Source: Dichetophora obliterata
Taxonomy: Eukaryota > Arthropoda > Insecta > Diptera > Sciomyzidae
Assembly (NCBI GenBank): GCA_963920525.1
Contig: OY986435.1
Coordinates: 260,286,962 to 260,350,961 of the forward strand
Reading direction: 5' to 3'
Length of the DNA stretch: 64,000 nucleotides
Below the pieces are notes generated by a model. It had not been told where the DNA came from. It ran no database searches and saw only the letters and a program-made list of their open reading frames with translations. The position numbers were made by a program, and so were the translations under genes. Below are positions 33,401-43,814 of this stretch, in pieces; within the stretch, counting starts at the first letter, position 1; each line of letters opens with the position of its first letter.

Positions 33401-33640
33401 GTTCAGCGCATGAAAGACGATGCTACAGTGAAGAAAACATTCGAGCCGGTACCCAGCAGCGGTCAACGCAGAAGAGGACGACCGCATCTTCGTTGGAAAT
33501 ACCAAGTAGAGGACAACCTGACGAAGCTTGGAATTTCCAACTGGCGCCAGCAAGCGAAAGACAGAAATGGCTGGCGCAAACTCTTAGATGAGGCCAAGAC
33601 CGACATACGGTTGTAGCGCCAACTAAATAAGTAAGTAGTA
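30479..33640 (+). mobile_element. RTE-type LINE, full length but inactivated
   Basis: 3.16 kb unit bounded by the direct repeat ACTCGAACTTT (30,468-30,478 and 33,641-33,651). About 240 bp of 5' leader precede the ORF; the 3' end after the last stop is very short and ends in a TAAG tail (33,627-33,638), as in RTE elements. Order: apurinic-like endonuclease, then reverse transcriptase, no RNase H. The same family gave the truncated copy at 4,583-5,437; the shared part is nearly identical by eye, pointing to recent activity in this genome. Confidence 0.95.
30721..33616 (+). pseudogene. RTE endonuclease-reverse transcriptase ORF, broken
   Basis: From ATG 30,721: TWNVRTL (residues 31-37), catalytic Glu in IQEMRW (Glu62), LGDFNAKVG (Asp166, Asn168) and SDH (260-262) mark a complete endonuclease. 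An in-frame TGA stands at 31,681-31,683; the same frame continues to 31,932, then shifts at least twice (near 31,930 and 32,150), then a stop near 32,330. The frame 32,381-33,616 gives reverse transcriptase with HHLFVDYKAAFD, RGFRQGDSWSCDFFNLMMEK and catalytic YADDIDII, followed by the C-terminal region with IERLRWLGHVQRM and RRRGRPHLRW. Motif B departs slightly from the usual RQGD-LSC. Several defects; not autonomous. Confidence 0.94.
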
Positions 33641-33651
33641 ACTCGAACTTT

Positions 33652-34337
33652 ACTCGAATCGAGTACGGAAACACACAAATTGTGTTGTGCTGTTAATACA
33701 CACATTAGGTCTGTTCCCGTACTAACTTCAATTATTTCAATAGATTAGAGAGCAACATTTTGCATGTTATTCTTCTCTCTCGAGCTTCAAACATTTGTAA
33801 AACAACGCTTTGTTTCTTTTATAAAATTTGTAAAATAACACTTTGTTTCAAATATGAAAGGACTTTGGCATGTGATTTAACCCTTTCAATACCGGCATTT
33901 TTAAAACTTGATAGAATTGATAACATTTTTCATCACTGGTTAGTTATGATATGGAAATAGGAAAATGTATCAAAGTTTTGAGATATTACCCAAAGGACAC
34001 TTAGAACAGGACCTGCACATATGTGCGGATTTGCACTGAAACGACTAAAAAAAGATTAAATCGCTAGTTCTCTTTTCGTCTTCTTATTCTTTTCTTAATT
34101 CTTTCATTTAATCTAATTTTGAATTCACATATTTTTATAATTTTTCATATTTTTTATTCACTAAAAACCAACTTAAGATAAGCACGTGGCTGTTGCTCCG
34201 ACAAGACATGACGTCTTTCTGGGATAAATATAAATGCGACAATGGGAAAAAAAAAAATCAAAAACAAGTGCACACAAAAAAATAGAATAATTCGAATAAC
34301 GGTAAAATAACTGAAGTGTAGGAAACCAACGATTATA
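33652..34337. other. no recognisable gene
   Basis: Holds the right arm of the older inverted unit (CGAGTACGGAAACA) and a near-copy GGTCTGTTCCCGTACT at about 33,705. Otherwise A+T-rich. Confidence 0.5.
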
Positions 34338-35007
34338 CCCAGCAAAATTTGTGATATAAATATGACATGCGTTCTTAGGGACACTGCTTCCAGAAGACAT
34401 TATATAGATCCAATTGTACTTCTTCTTAGCCTTATCCAGAAGTGCTTTGAAGAGGCATTCTCATAAACTACTTCTGAAAGACATTCAAATAGCATTTAAA
34501 TTCAATAAACGTTAAAAAAATGTATATAACTATAATATATGTTTTAGATATTTTCCGTGGGATTTTTTATACCCCACTTCCTACTTCCAACACCAAAATG
34601 CCGTGAAAATAGGGAAAAGGGATATTTTACGTGATATTTTTGTAAACACTCAACATAACCCCAACATTTCTTATTTCCAACACCAAAATCGCGAGAAAAG
34701 CACGAAAAAGGATATTTTCCATGGAATTTTTTAAACCCCCCTCCTAACCACAAAAACCATTTCATTCCATGGAATGCATTCTTAAAGATTTCTGGAAAAC
34801 ATATACGTGAATCCTTTCATTGAAGGGCTCAAATAAATCTTTCATTGAAAAAATTCTGGAAGCACTTCTAAAGAAGACTAAGGAAAGCATTCCTCCCAAT
34901 GGCATGCATATGTTAAAAGAATGCCTTCTGTGTATGGAAGTGGAAGGATGGAATTCAAGACTTTCCCTTCCACTTTACTTTCTTTCGGAAACACTTTTTT
35001 TGCTGGG
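34338..35007. mobile_element. TA-flanked MITE with CCCAGCAAAA ends
   Basis: Ends CCCAGCAAAA and TTTTTGCTGGG, flanked by TA at 34,336-34,337 and 35,008-35,009, as for Tc1/mariner-type miniature elements. Inside, 34,544-34,745 is a tandem pair of about 110 bp (TTCCAACACCAAAATGCCG and variant, GATATTTTCC). The minus frame across it is a repeat artefact. Confidence 0.9.
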
Positions 35008-35277
35008 TACATGTGAAAGCCAAACGCGTGAACATAGCAGAAATTTAACCGCACAAATCTGTTGAAAGAGTTTAATGAAAAAAATCCTTAAATGAAGTAA
35101 AACAAAATTGATTTGAGGTGAAGCAAATTTAATTTGTGCTAAACTTAATTTAAGGATGGAGTGCTTTTGAGTATTTTTGAAATGCAATTATAATTAAATA
35201 AAATGCGCTTATATTTAATTTCACTTTGAATAGCAGCGTTGTTCATGCAATTATTTTGAAGCATTTAGCTATTTTGT

Positions 35278-35480
35278 ACCCGACTACGGCGAAGTAAAAG
35301 GAGCGGTATGTATGTATGTTCATCTGTTCCGCTCTCACTTCTGAGCTACTTATCATAATTTGACAAATGAGGTATCGTTGGAGGCGTTTTGATCGTCTAC
35401 TGTTTATAGGCTATGAGACGTCACATTAAATTTAATAAAGCGCCCTCTAGAGGACATAACAAATGCAGTGAATACCATTA
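35278..35480. repeat. dispersed copy of the 125-bp repeat unit
   Basis: Starts ACCCGACTACGGCGAAGTAA, a short ATGT run, then TACTTATCATAATTTG, GAGGTATCGTTGGAGGCG, GACGTCACATTAAATTTAAT and CGCCCTCTAGAGGACAT. The same head and unit occur at 43,730 and across 47,000-50,160. Contains the palindrome CCTCTAGAGG. Possibly a non-autonomous Helitron-like unit; unproven. Confidence 0.8.
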
Positions 35481-35704
35481 ATGTAAATACATAATTCATT
35501 TACATTTTTTATAAGCGTATTTCGTTTTTACATTTTTATGTTTAAGAATCAAAAAACCAAAATCTAGATTTTTAGTTTAGTTTTTGAGATACCGGGATCA
35601 ACACGAAAATATAGCAACCAAAAAGTCTGCGTTAAGTTTAAAAATAAGTTATTCAAAGCATTAAAAACAGTAAAGACAAATAAAATTTAGTATTTTATTT
35701 TATA

Positions 35705-36848
35705 CACTCAGAAAAAAGTTTATCGGAATATGAAAAAAAAGGTATCATATGAAGTGAAAAATGGTATTGACTTTGCTCCAGAGAATGCTTTTCTCTTAAT
35801 GTGATCCCAAAAATTCCCTGAAAATGGCAAAAAGCTTCCATGAAAATGAGAAATATTTTCTCATTAATAAAAGACACCTTCTCTTTAATAGAAAAATATT
35901 TCTTTATAATAAGTTCAATCGTTTTCTTTATTGTGTAAATTTTTCCTGAAAACAGAGAAATATTTATTTAATTTTAATATAAATGTTTTCTTTAAGTTTC
36001 GTTTATAGTTTCCCACAAAAAATAACACTTTCTTTGAAAGAAAGATATATTTTCTTAACATTGATACAACATATTTATTTATTGCGTACATTTTTCTTTA
36101 AAACACAGAAGTATATCCGCAATTACTATTAAAAAATTATTTTTGTCAAACATTTGTTTTAACTCAGTTCTACGCAAAGTAGAAGTATTAATATCAAATT
36201 GTGATTCGGTTCTGAAAATATTAGTTAAAAATGTGTTAAGAGGTAGAATTATTGTTGTGGCATTGTTTTTCGGGACTCTTTATAAATATTCAAAAAATTT
36301 ATTCTGAAAAACGATTTTTTAAATGCATCCAAAGAAACAGTAGTAATAAACAACATCACTTTGTGTAGCTATGTTAAGCAAAAAAAAAACTTTTGAAGGA
36401 ACAATCGTCATAATATGCAGAATATGCAACACTTGCTTTTCACAACATTAATCAATTGCTCTCACGCTTTCTATTTTTTTTCGTACCTTATTCAATATAA
36501 GAAAAATATATCGATTTTTGAGAAGAAGCCTTTTTCATTTTTGAGAAAGGATTTGTTGTTGTTATTGAAGAAAATATTTCGCATAGTGAATTATTTATCA
36601 ACAATAGGGAACATTTTTCATTTTCTATAAATTTTTCTCTATAAATGAGATTTTTTCAGTGAGAGAAAAATAATTATCATTATCACAGACATGAAATATT
36701 TTCTTTTCCCACAAGGAAGGAAATATTTCTTCGAATATGTGAAAATATATTATAATTGCAGTAAATTTTATTTGAAAAAAAGAAAATTTCTATTATCGAA
36801 TATAGAGAAATTTTTTTATCACATAAAGATAGGTGTTTTTTCTGAGTG
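35705..36848. mobile_element. TA-flanked MITE with CACTCAGAAAAAA ends, 1.14 kb
   Basis: Inverted ends CACTCAGAAAAAA, TA at 35,703-35,704 and 36,849-36,850. The interior is very A+T-rich with TTTTCTTTA-like and GAGAAAAATATTTC words and no credible coding frame. Confidence 0.88.
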
Positions 36849-36850
36849 TA

Positions 36851-37530
36851 GCATCGTAGTCTTAATTCGAAATTGATTTCAGATTTGGTCTATCACATCT
36901 GGTTATTGAGATATTGTAGTCTAAAAAATTTCAAACAATCCTGTTTTTGGATATATGTTAGGGCATATTTAAGCGAGGGATCGAACTTTTGAAATGGAGC
37001 ATTAGATATGTACAGTGTTTAAGTGCAATTTATTGTCTTCAAAACCCATTTTGATTCGTCTCAAAATCTTTTTTATATTTGACATAATGCTTGCAAGAAT
37101 TAATGGTTTCAACGACCATTTCCATTTTATGGCTGATGAAAGGATAGAAAAGTCCGCATAACTATAAATTCTTACAAGCGTTATCTTGCAATTGATTTAG
37201 TGTTCCTATTATTCAAATCATAACCAATTATTGCACTATTTCTTTTTAATAAAAAGTACCTACAATGTTTTCTAATATCCTCACATTTAAATCAAATGCT
37301 GGTACGCTACATTTAAAGTATCCATAATATTTAAATTTAAAACGTACCCTATTTGCATCAAATACTTTTACATTTAATAACAATGCAAGTGGATTACCCT
37401 TTATTATTAGGAATTAATCAAATGGGGCAAAATCGTTGTGGTGCAAAATTAAATGCGTTTTCTTTGATTTTACTTTAGTTTCCCAAGCAATAGCGAGAAA
37501 CAAATTTGTGTTTATTTTGTACAATATTCA
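36851..37530. other. no recognisable gene
   Basis: A+T-rich sequence between a MITE and the piggyBac remnant; part may be the missing 5' half of that piggyBac, decayed past recognition. Confidence 0.4.
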
Positions 37531-38600
37531 TTGCCAAGATAACAACGTCCTAGATCCCTTCATTTAGGAAGTCATGCCACTCTTCGCGCATTCGAATAAA
37601 AAGTTTATGGGAAATGCCTATGTTGAAGAGGAATACAGCGTAGATGAAGCCATGGTTCCATACACAGGTAGAGATGTTTGCAAGCAGTATATTCATGGTA
37701 AAGCAATTCTTTATGGCTTCAAACTATGGGTAGGTACGACTCGACAAGGCTATATAAACTAGTTCGAGCCTTAATAAGGTGCTTCTACAAATATTAGTGA
37801 AACTTATAAGGAACATCTGCCGTACTTGAATATGCCGACGCCTTGCGATCAAAATGGAAGGACCAAAAAGTTACATTTGTTCTTTGATAACTTTTTTTCT
37901 TCCATTGCTTTGTTAGAAAATCTAGAAAAAAAGAATATGCACGGCACTGCAACAATTACCAGAAAACCGCATTCCTGGAAGTACTTTGCGCGAATCAAAC
38001 GAGATGAAAAAACTATTCGAGGCAGTTATGATTTCATCAAATTATGAATAGTAATAAAATATTTATAAAATGGAATGATAGCAGTATTGCTACATTTTGT
38101 TTTATTGCAATCGGAGTGAATCTTCTAGGATCTGCTAGGCGGTACTCCCTAAAAGAGAAGAAATTTATTCAAGTCGAACAGCCCCGAATTGTGAAATATT
38201 ATAATAGGAGCATGGGTGGAGTCAATCGTTCCAATCAGAACATAAGCTTATACCGCAATGCTATAAGAGGAAAGAAATGGCATTGTCTCCTCATAGCACA
38301 CTGTGTGGATATGGCGGTACATAATGCCTGGCCGATCCACAAGCATAATGGGGGAAATATGGATCAATTGTCTTTTAGGATAAGTATCGCCAGTACTCTA
38401 CTTGCTCAAAATAAAAAGTTCCGGTTCACCAAAGGAGTCATCCCTCGCTAAGCCGAAATAATGAATTGCGTTATGATCGATTGGACCATTGGGTAATTTG
38501 ACAGAAAAAGCAAACGTGGAGTGTGTCATCAGAAAACCTGAACTAGATGCCGAAAATGTGACATGGGGTTACATGTAAAATTTTTTGTGTCGTATCACAC
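37530..38600 (+). pseudogene. piggyBac-type transposase, C-terminal two thirds
   Basis: Pieces in three frames. 37,574-37,762: KKFMGNAYVEEEYSVDEAMV (with the first catalytic Asp), PYTGR, KQYIHGKAILYGFKLW. About 37,826-38,043: LFFDNFFSSIALLENLEKK (second catalytic Asp) and ITRKPHSW. 38,044-38,451: YYNRSMGGVNRSNQNISLYR, where the third catalytic Asp of GGVD is Asn, then RGKKWHCLL and NAWPIH. Then KRKRGVCHQKT and CRKCDMGLHVKFF, the cysteine-rich C-terminal domain, with a stop between. Stops near 37,762 and 37,772 and several frameshifts. The 5' part is missing; no TTAA-flanked ends were found. GTCCTATATATAGGAC at 38,620 is a palindrome just beyond. Confidence 0.92.
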
Positions 38601-41022
38601 CCAATGAGTCATGTGCCTAATGTCCTATATATAGGACGGCTTCAAAAACCACTTATTTCAATAAATTTTTATTAACCTTTATTTCCACTGTTATAATATA
38701 AAATAATATAAAAGTACTTTTAAAAAGATCATGCTCAAGCAATGGGCATATCTGGGTTAACTCAATTTTTACGTTTTTTGGTTTATGATGGACTGTACAC
38801 AAAGGTATCGCAGGAGATCTATATCAATAATTTTTCTGATCGGCCGTCACCTATCTGCAAGCTATGGCAAACCTCAGAGGGTAAAATATACCATGTATGT
38901 CCGAAGAACATGAACAAAAGCACATCGGAGTCCGGTCCGGTTGGTGATTACTTGTTGTGCTTAAAACTTTCATAGCACACACCACACAATTCATCACCAG
39001 GAGATGGGTCAAATTCCTTTCACCGGGCAGAAATGGCCAATTCGATTTTTGTTAATTGCTTATTTTCAACACTAGGGCCTAAACTGAATAGACTGTTCAA
39101 GCTAAGATTTAATGGTTAGGTTAATATGCAGCACTGTCTGAATAAAACTTCAGGCAAGACACAAACAAAAGTTTAATTTCTTCCAAGTAATAAAAATGTT
39201 CTTACATTTTAATACTGATTTGTGAAATATTTATAAGTTGCAATTAAATACTAAAAAAGATGTTAAATGGTTATTTTAAAACGATTTTAGCTTCAATGCT
39301 AATGAGCAATTTTTGTCATTAAAGGTTGCTTCATAAGTAAGTAATACTGTTTCGAAAAAAATATTGTCAATGGCACAACTAACTAAATCTAAACAAAGAT
39401 GTTTATACAAGTCGTTATCTACGTAAATTCACAAATATGTTTGGATGTCTGCAATATGGTGAAAAATTATTAAGTAACAATTATGAAGTTTGTAATTGAG
39501 AGATAAAAAAATAATAATAATATAATGGTCATTGTCATACTAATTGACCAGACTTTACAAACCATAACTGATAGCACACGTATAACTTGGTAAACAAATT
39601 GTTTTCAACAATAAGAAAAAATAGTAAAAATAAAATACAAAAGTGTGACGAAGCGAAGCGTCGACACGTCTTGGCTTATAATGAGCTAACAAAATGAAAG
39701 TGAAAGCTCAAAAAAAAAAAATAACTGATAAACTAAAAAAACAGCTGGAAGTAAGAAAAATTTGTTCAAACGTAGTACAAAAAAGTCGCCATTCTAATCT
39801 CTGTTATTAAAAAAAAATTATCATGAAGAATATAAGATAGATTAAATGTGACAATTACTCGTTTACTGTAAAGAAATCTGTTGATGTTTTTGTTTTTTTT
39901 TTGTTTTGTTTAAATACCACTTTTTCATATGAAAGCACTACTTCCTCGAGTTAAAAGGTTAATACAGTCGTCCGTTCTCGTATACTTGTTTCAATGACAG
40001 TTGTTATGCCGCCAGTAATCAACAGCGATTATTAGTTGGCTTCAAATCGTAACGAAAACATACGCATGCGCGTTTGAAAAACGCATTTGCATGCACAGCG
40101 GATGCGTTCAACAACCGTTAAAATAGGGTTACGTGTGGATCATATCAATCGATCGATACGGCTGAGCAATACTTAATTAGGTGAGAGTAGTTGATTAAAT
40201 TAAAATTAAAAAAATTCAATAGATCGAAAAAGAAAATAGTATATAGCACAAAATCATAACAATATCAAAAACAGATTCCATATTGCAAAAAAAGCATTGC
40301 TTGCGTATCAAGTAAGAAAAAAAAAAATACAATATCGACAAACACGCTAAGCAAGTATAGTTGCACATGCAAAACAACCGTTAGTTTGTTGCCAGCCAAC
40401 GTACAAGCTAACAATACACCTGCAAAAACTATTCACAAACAATTCAATTGAATGTCGGAACAGTTATAAAAGGTAGCTTATGTGCACAGTTATGCTAATT
40501 ATTACACCAACAATACTCTCGATTATGTGATTTCATGGTGTTATGTAAAAAATTCTTAAGTAGATTTACATTTTTCATTTTTTTTTTATTGGAATCTTGC
40601 TAAACTGATACATTTTTTTCCATCAACATGAAAATAATTTTGGAATCAAAGCTAAAAAAATAGCTTTTAATTTTTCATAAATGTTTCTGATTTTAAATTG
40701 ATAGATTTGGAGTTATTTGAGGAAAAATCCCTTTCAACATTTGCTGACAGACGGAAACAAATTTTTAAAAACTAAAAAATTAATAGCGCTTCAATTGTTT
40801 CTTGTATTGTTTTTAGTAACATACAATTTATTTTGAGGTAGTATTTTATTCAAAACACCAGTTAGCATTATCAGCAATAACACTCAAACCTGTCATAATT
40901 TAAAAAAAAAAAAAAAATAGCAAAAGCAGGTTGTCAAACAGTAAACTTCATATTATGCTGATTTTTACTAACAGCATATTAAAATGGCTGTAGCACTTTC
41001 AACCTCACAGACCGTTGGCCAT
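38601..41022. other. no recognisable gene; less A+T-rich patch near 40 kb
   Basis: Mostly A+T-rich. 39,955-40,190 stands out with more G+C, words GCATGCGCGT and GCATTTGCATGC that can pair, and ATTAG|GTGAGAG, which would be a good plus-strand donor. It could be a 5' exon or promoter, or an old element. The frame 38,742-38,975 (77 codons) resembles nothing I know. Confidence 0.35.
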
Positions 41023-42954
41023 TAAGGCGTATCGAAAAATTTAGATCGTGTTCTAAGAGGTCTCAAAAGTTGCACGAGTCGTACCAAAAGTCTCAAGTAT
41101 GCACTGATTGCAGCTGATCTGATTGCACATATAATAACATAAACATAGAGACTAAAGTAAAACAGAAATACAACAACAAATGTGAAATTATGAAATTGGG
41201 AAAAAACTGAGAAATGGACACTTCAAATCTCATCGCCCCGGTGGTGCAGTGCGTTAGCGCTCACTTGCACGGGTATCACATAGATTTCTGATGACGCCCT
41301 TAGGCTGCCCGCATAGTAAGCGCCGAAGCAGGCAGGCAGGCAGGCAGGCCCTGCGAAGAAACGAGATAGAAATAACTTTTTTCTCGCTTGTTCGCATAGT
41401 TTTCTTGCGCCGAGTATATATACATACCATGTATATTCTGTCTGCCTGCCTGCCTGCTTCGGCGATTACTCTGCGAGCAGCCTTAGCCAGGCAGAAATTG
41501 TGCAATCAGATCAGCTAGTGATTTTTTTCCTTTTCATATTGAAAAAACTTTGTTGTTGTTGTTTCTTTGGAAAGATTCGTTAGAACAATTAATTGTTCTA
41601 ACTTTGACATTAAGCTCAATAAACGATTTTAAACTATCAAACAACTAGAAATTGTATTTAAAATCAAGTATGATTTAAACTATCAAACATTTAGAATTTG
41701 TATTTAAATCATATAAAGTCAACATAATAAATATAGAGGTAATTTAGGAAAAAACTTTAAGTAAAAGTAAATAAAGATTTTAACTAACAGTATTCTGCCA
41801 AACACGATGCCACTCTCGATTTTTACCCATAAGGTCCCGTATGATGGATATTCGAATCGAAAGGTACACTCGAGGTAGCACAGAGCTTTTGATTGCTATC
41901 TAATTTTCAAAATTTTGTCGAGTTTGATTTAAGTGTTAATGGTTTTCTTAAATTTGGCGAATTAATAATTTGCATATTTTTTGCATATGCATTTTCTTGT
42001 CTTTGAGAAATGTATACTTGAGTGCGATTTTTTAACTCTTTCAAAATACTGAATATAAATTTTTATAGCTCGGGCACCAGAAGTAGTACCGAAGATAATT
42101 TCCTTAATTTAGATTCTTCAAATATTTGTGAACATCACCCAATTTACAAGACCAGGTTAAGACCACGATTTTTTTCCGATTTCGATTTAAAAAAAAAAAT
42201 TATTTCCTTATGAATTTTATTATTTCGTTAAAACAACTTAACTCAGCATTTACAAAAATGTTATACTAAAATTTTGAGTTCCTGAGCTTGCCATTAGATG
42301 GGTCGCAAATGACTTAACAATTGTTGTTAAGAAGTGTTTTAGTGAAAAAATAACCGTAAAGGAGATATGAACAAAATTGTTACATTTCATGCTTGAAGTA
42401 ACATTTTGTAAATATCAAAATAAAAAAAAAAATTGTGCCCTTTTCCTGCTGTGTTAAAAAGATACTTTTTCAAAAGGGTTTCGTTCAAAACTAGTTGCAG
42501 AATCCAAATTTAGATCGGTGCCCAATATTTATTTTTTGGAAAAAATTAAAAAATTGCATTCAAGTATACATTTCTCCAAAACAAGAAAATGCATATGCGA
42601 AAAATATGCAAATTATTAGTTCTCCAAATTTAAGGAAAACGTTAACACTGTTATCAATACCACCAAAATTCAGACAATCAGATAACAATTACAAATTTTG
42701 TGCTATCTCGAGTGTACCTTACGATTCGAATATCCTTCACACAGGACATTGTGGGTAAAAATCAAGAGTGTCATCGTGTTTGCCAAAATATTGTTAGGTA
42801 AAATCTGTTTTTTCTAGTTTTTTCTTACAAATATTAAAGCATTTTGAGATCGTGATTTTTTACTGTTTTTCTCAAGATCTTGACCACCCTATGCAACTTT
42901 TGAGACCTCTTAGAATGTGAAATTCCTAAAAAAATTTTAATTCGATACGCCCTA
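41023..42954. mobile_element. 1.9-kb foldback element with hAT-like ends
   Basis: Ends TAAGGCGTATCGAA and TAGGGCGTATCGAA (inverted), outer arms sharing TTCTAAGAGGTCTCAAAAGT. Flanks TTGGCCAT (41,015-41,022) and TTGACCAC (42,955-42,962) agree at six of eight positions, a plausible aged 8-bp duplication. Inner arms 41,777-41,960 and 42,640-42,812 pair over about 130 bp (GCCAAACACGATG, GGATATTCGAATCG, GGTACACTCGAG). No coding capacity. It hosts further palindromes at 41,104-41,521. Confidence 0.85.
41104..41521. mobile_element. nested palindromes with a G+C-rich GGCA hairpin
   Basis: Outer pair GCTGATCTGATTGCAC (41,114-41,129) and its complement (41,500-41,515). Inner pair 41,296-41,352 and about 41,440-41,487: TTAGGCTGC, CGCCGAAGCAGGCAGGCAGG and complements, each arm with four or five tandem GGCA units. 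The arms are far more G+C-rich than the surroundings. A GGTGGTGCAGTGCGTTAGCGC word at 41,239 looks like a tRNA A box but no B box follows. Confidence 0.8.
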
Positions 42955-43196
42955 TTGACCACGATTGTGCGAAAAATATGATTTTCGTAGTTTTGATAAC
43001 TTTAATTAAGTTTAATTTGGCCTGGGGTAAATATTCACCCCTTGTTGCCGCTAAGGGTTAACTATATGTCTGCGAAGTTTCATTGCCCTAAAGGCGGATT
43101 TACTGATCATCTTCAGCAAGTTTTGCAAGTTTTTTTTTATATGAAGTTTTTGAGCTTTATCTCACTCCTCACTCAATGAGAGAGTAACAAAAACTT

Positions 43197-43599
43197 CCCT
43201 CCAGTACTGGAAATCACTCATGAATTTCTACGGTCATGATTTCATGCATGAATAATAGCTAGTGAATTCTAGGATCCGAGATAATGCATTCCTTTAATTT
43301 TTTCTTCTTCCACATAAGTTCGCAAAAAAGTAAATGAACTGAAAAGAAGAGGTACAGCGTGTATTAGCTAGTAGTAATATAACTAATGAGTGAAGAAGAG
43401 GTACAGTGTGTTCAATTTGTATTAGCTAGTGGTAACATAACTAATGAAGTAGTTATTGAATGGTAATGCAGAGAGCAATGTAATCATTACCGGCAATGAC
43501 ATCTCTGTGTTAAATTTATGAGTGAAAGCCGGTAACCAGTGGTGATTACCGATAGCTAGTGAACTCAATCATTCGTCACTGGTGAGCCGTACTGGAGGG
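43197..43599. mobile_element. 0.4-kb MITE with CCCTCCAGTAC ends
   Basis: CCCTCCAGTAC at the left and GTACTGGAGGG at the right, with ACTCATGA/GGTGAG words beside them. Interior 43,345-43,445 is a tandem pair of about 55 bp (AGAGGTACAGYGTG, TATTAGCTAGTRGTAA, ATAACTAATGA). No coding capacity; no clear target duplication. Confidence 0.8.
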
Positions 43600-43814
43600 T
43601 TCATGCACGCTCTTTGACATGGTTAAAATAATTTCAATTTTTGCAGAAAACTTTCTAGACGTGATCAGTGAATCCCGCTTAACAGAAGTTTAACTGAGAT
43701 AATTTTGGCAAATAATTTTGTCCATTTTTTACCCGACTACGGCGAAGCAAAAGGAGCGGTTTATGTGTTTGACCGGTATGTATGTATGTATGTTTGCATG
43801 TATGTTGTATGTAT

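Noticed and set aside
30721..33616. Reading the LINE as an active retrotransposon
   Set aside because: An in-frame TGA at 31,681 and at least two frameshifts break the single ORF.
34544..34765. 73-codon minus-strand frame with repeated GVGN/SRxFGVG
   Set aside because: It is the translation of a 110-bp tandem duplication inside a MITE.
38742..38975. 77-codon plus-strand open frame after the piggyBac remnant
   Set aside because: Fairly balanced composition made it worth a look, but it matches no part of piggyBac or any family I know.
41232..41275. tRNA-like A box (GGTGGTGCAGTGCG)
   Set aside because: No B box or pairable arms follow; it lies within nested palindromes.
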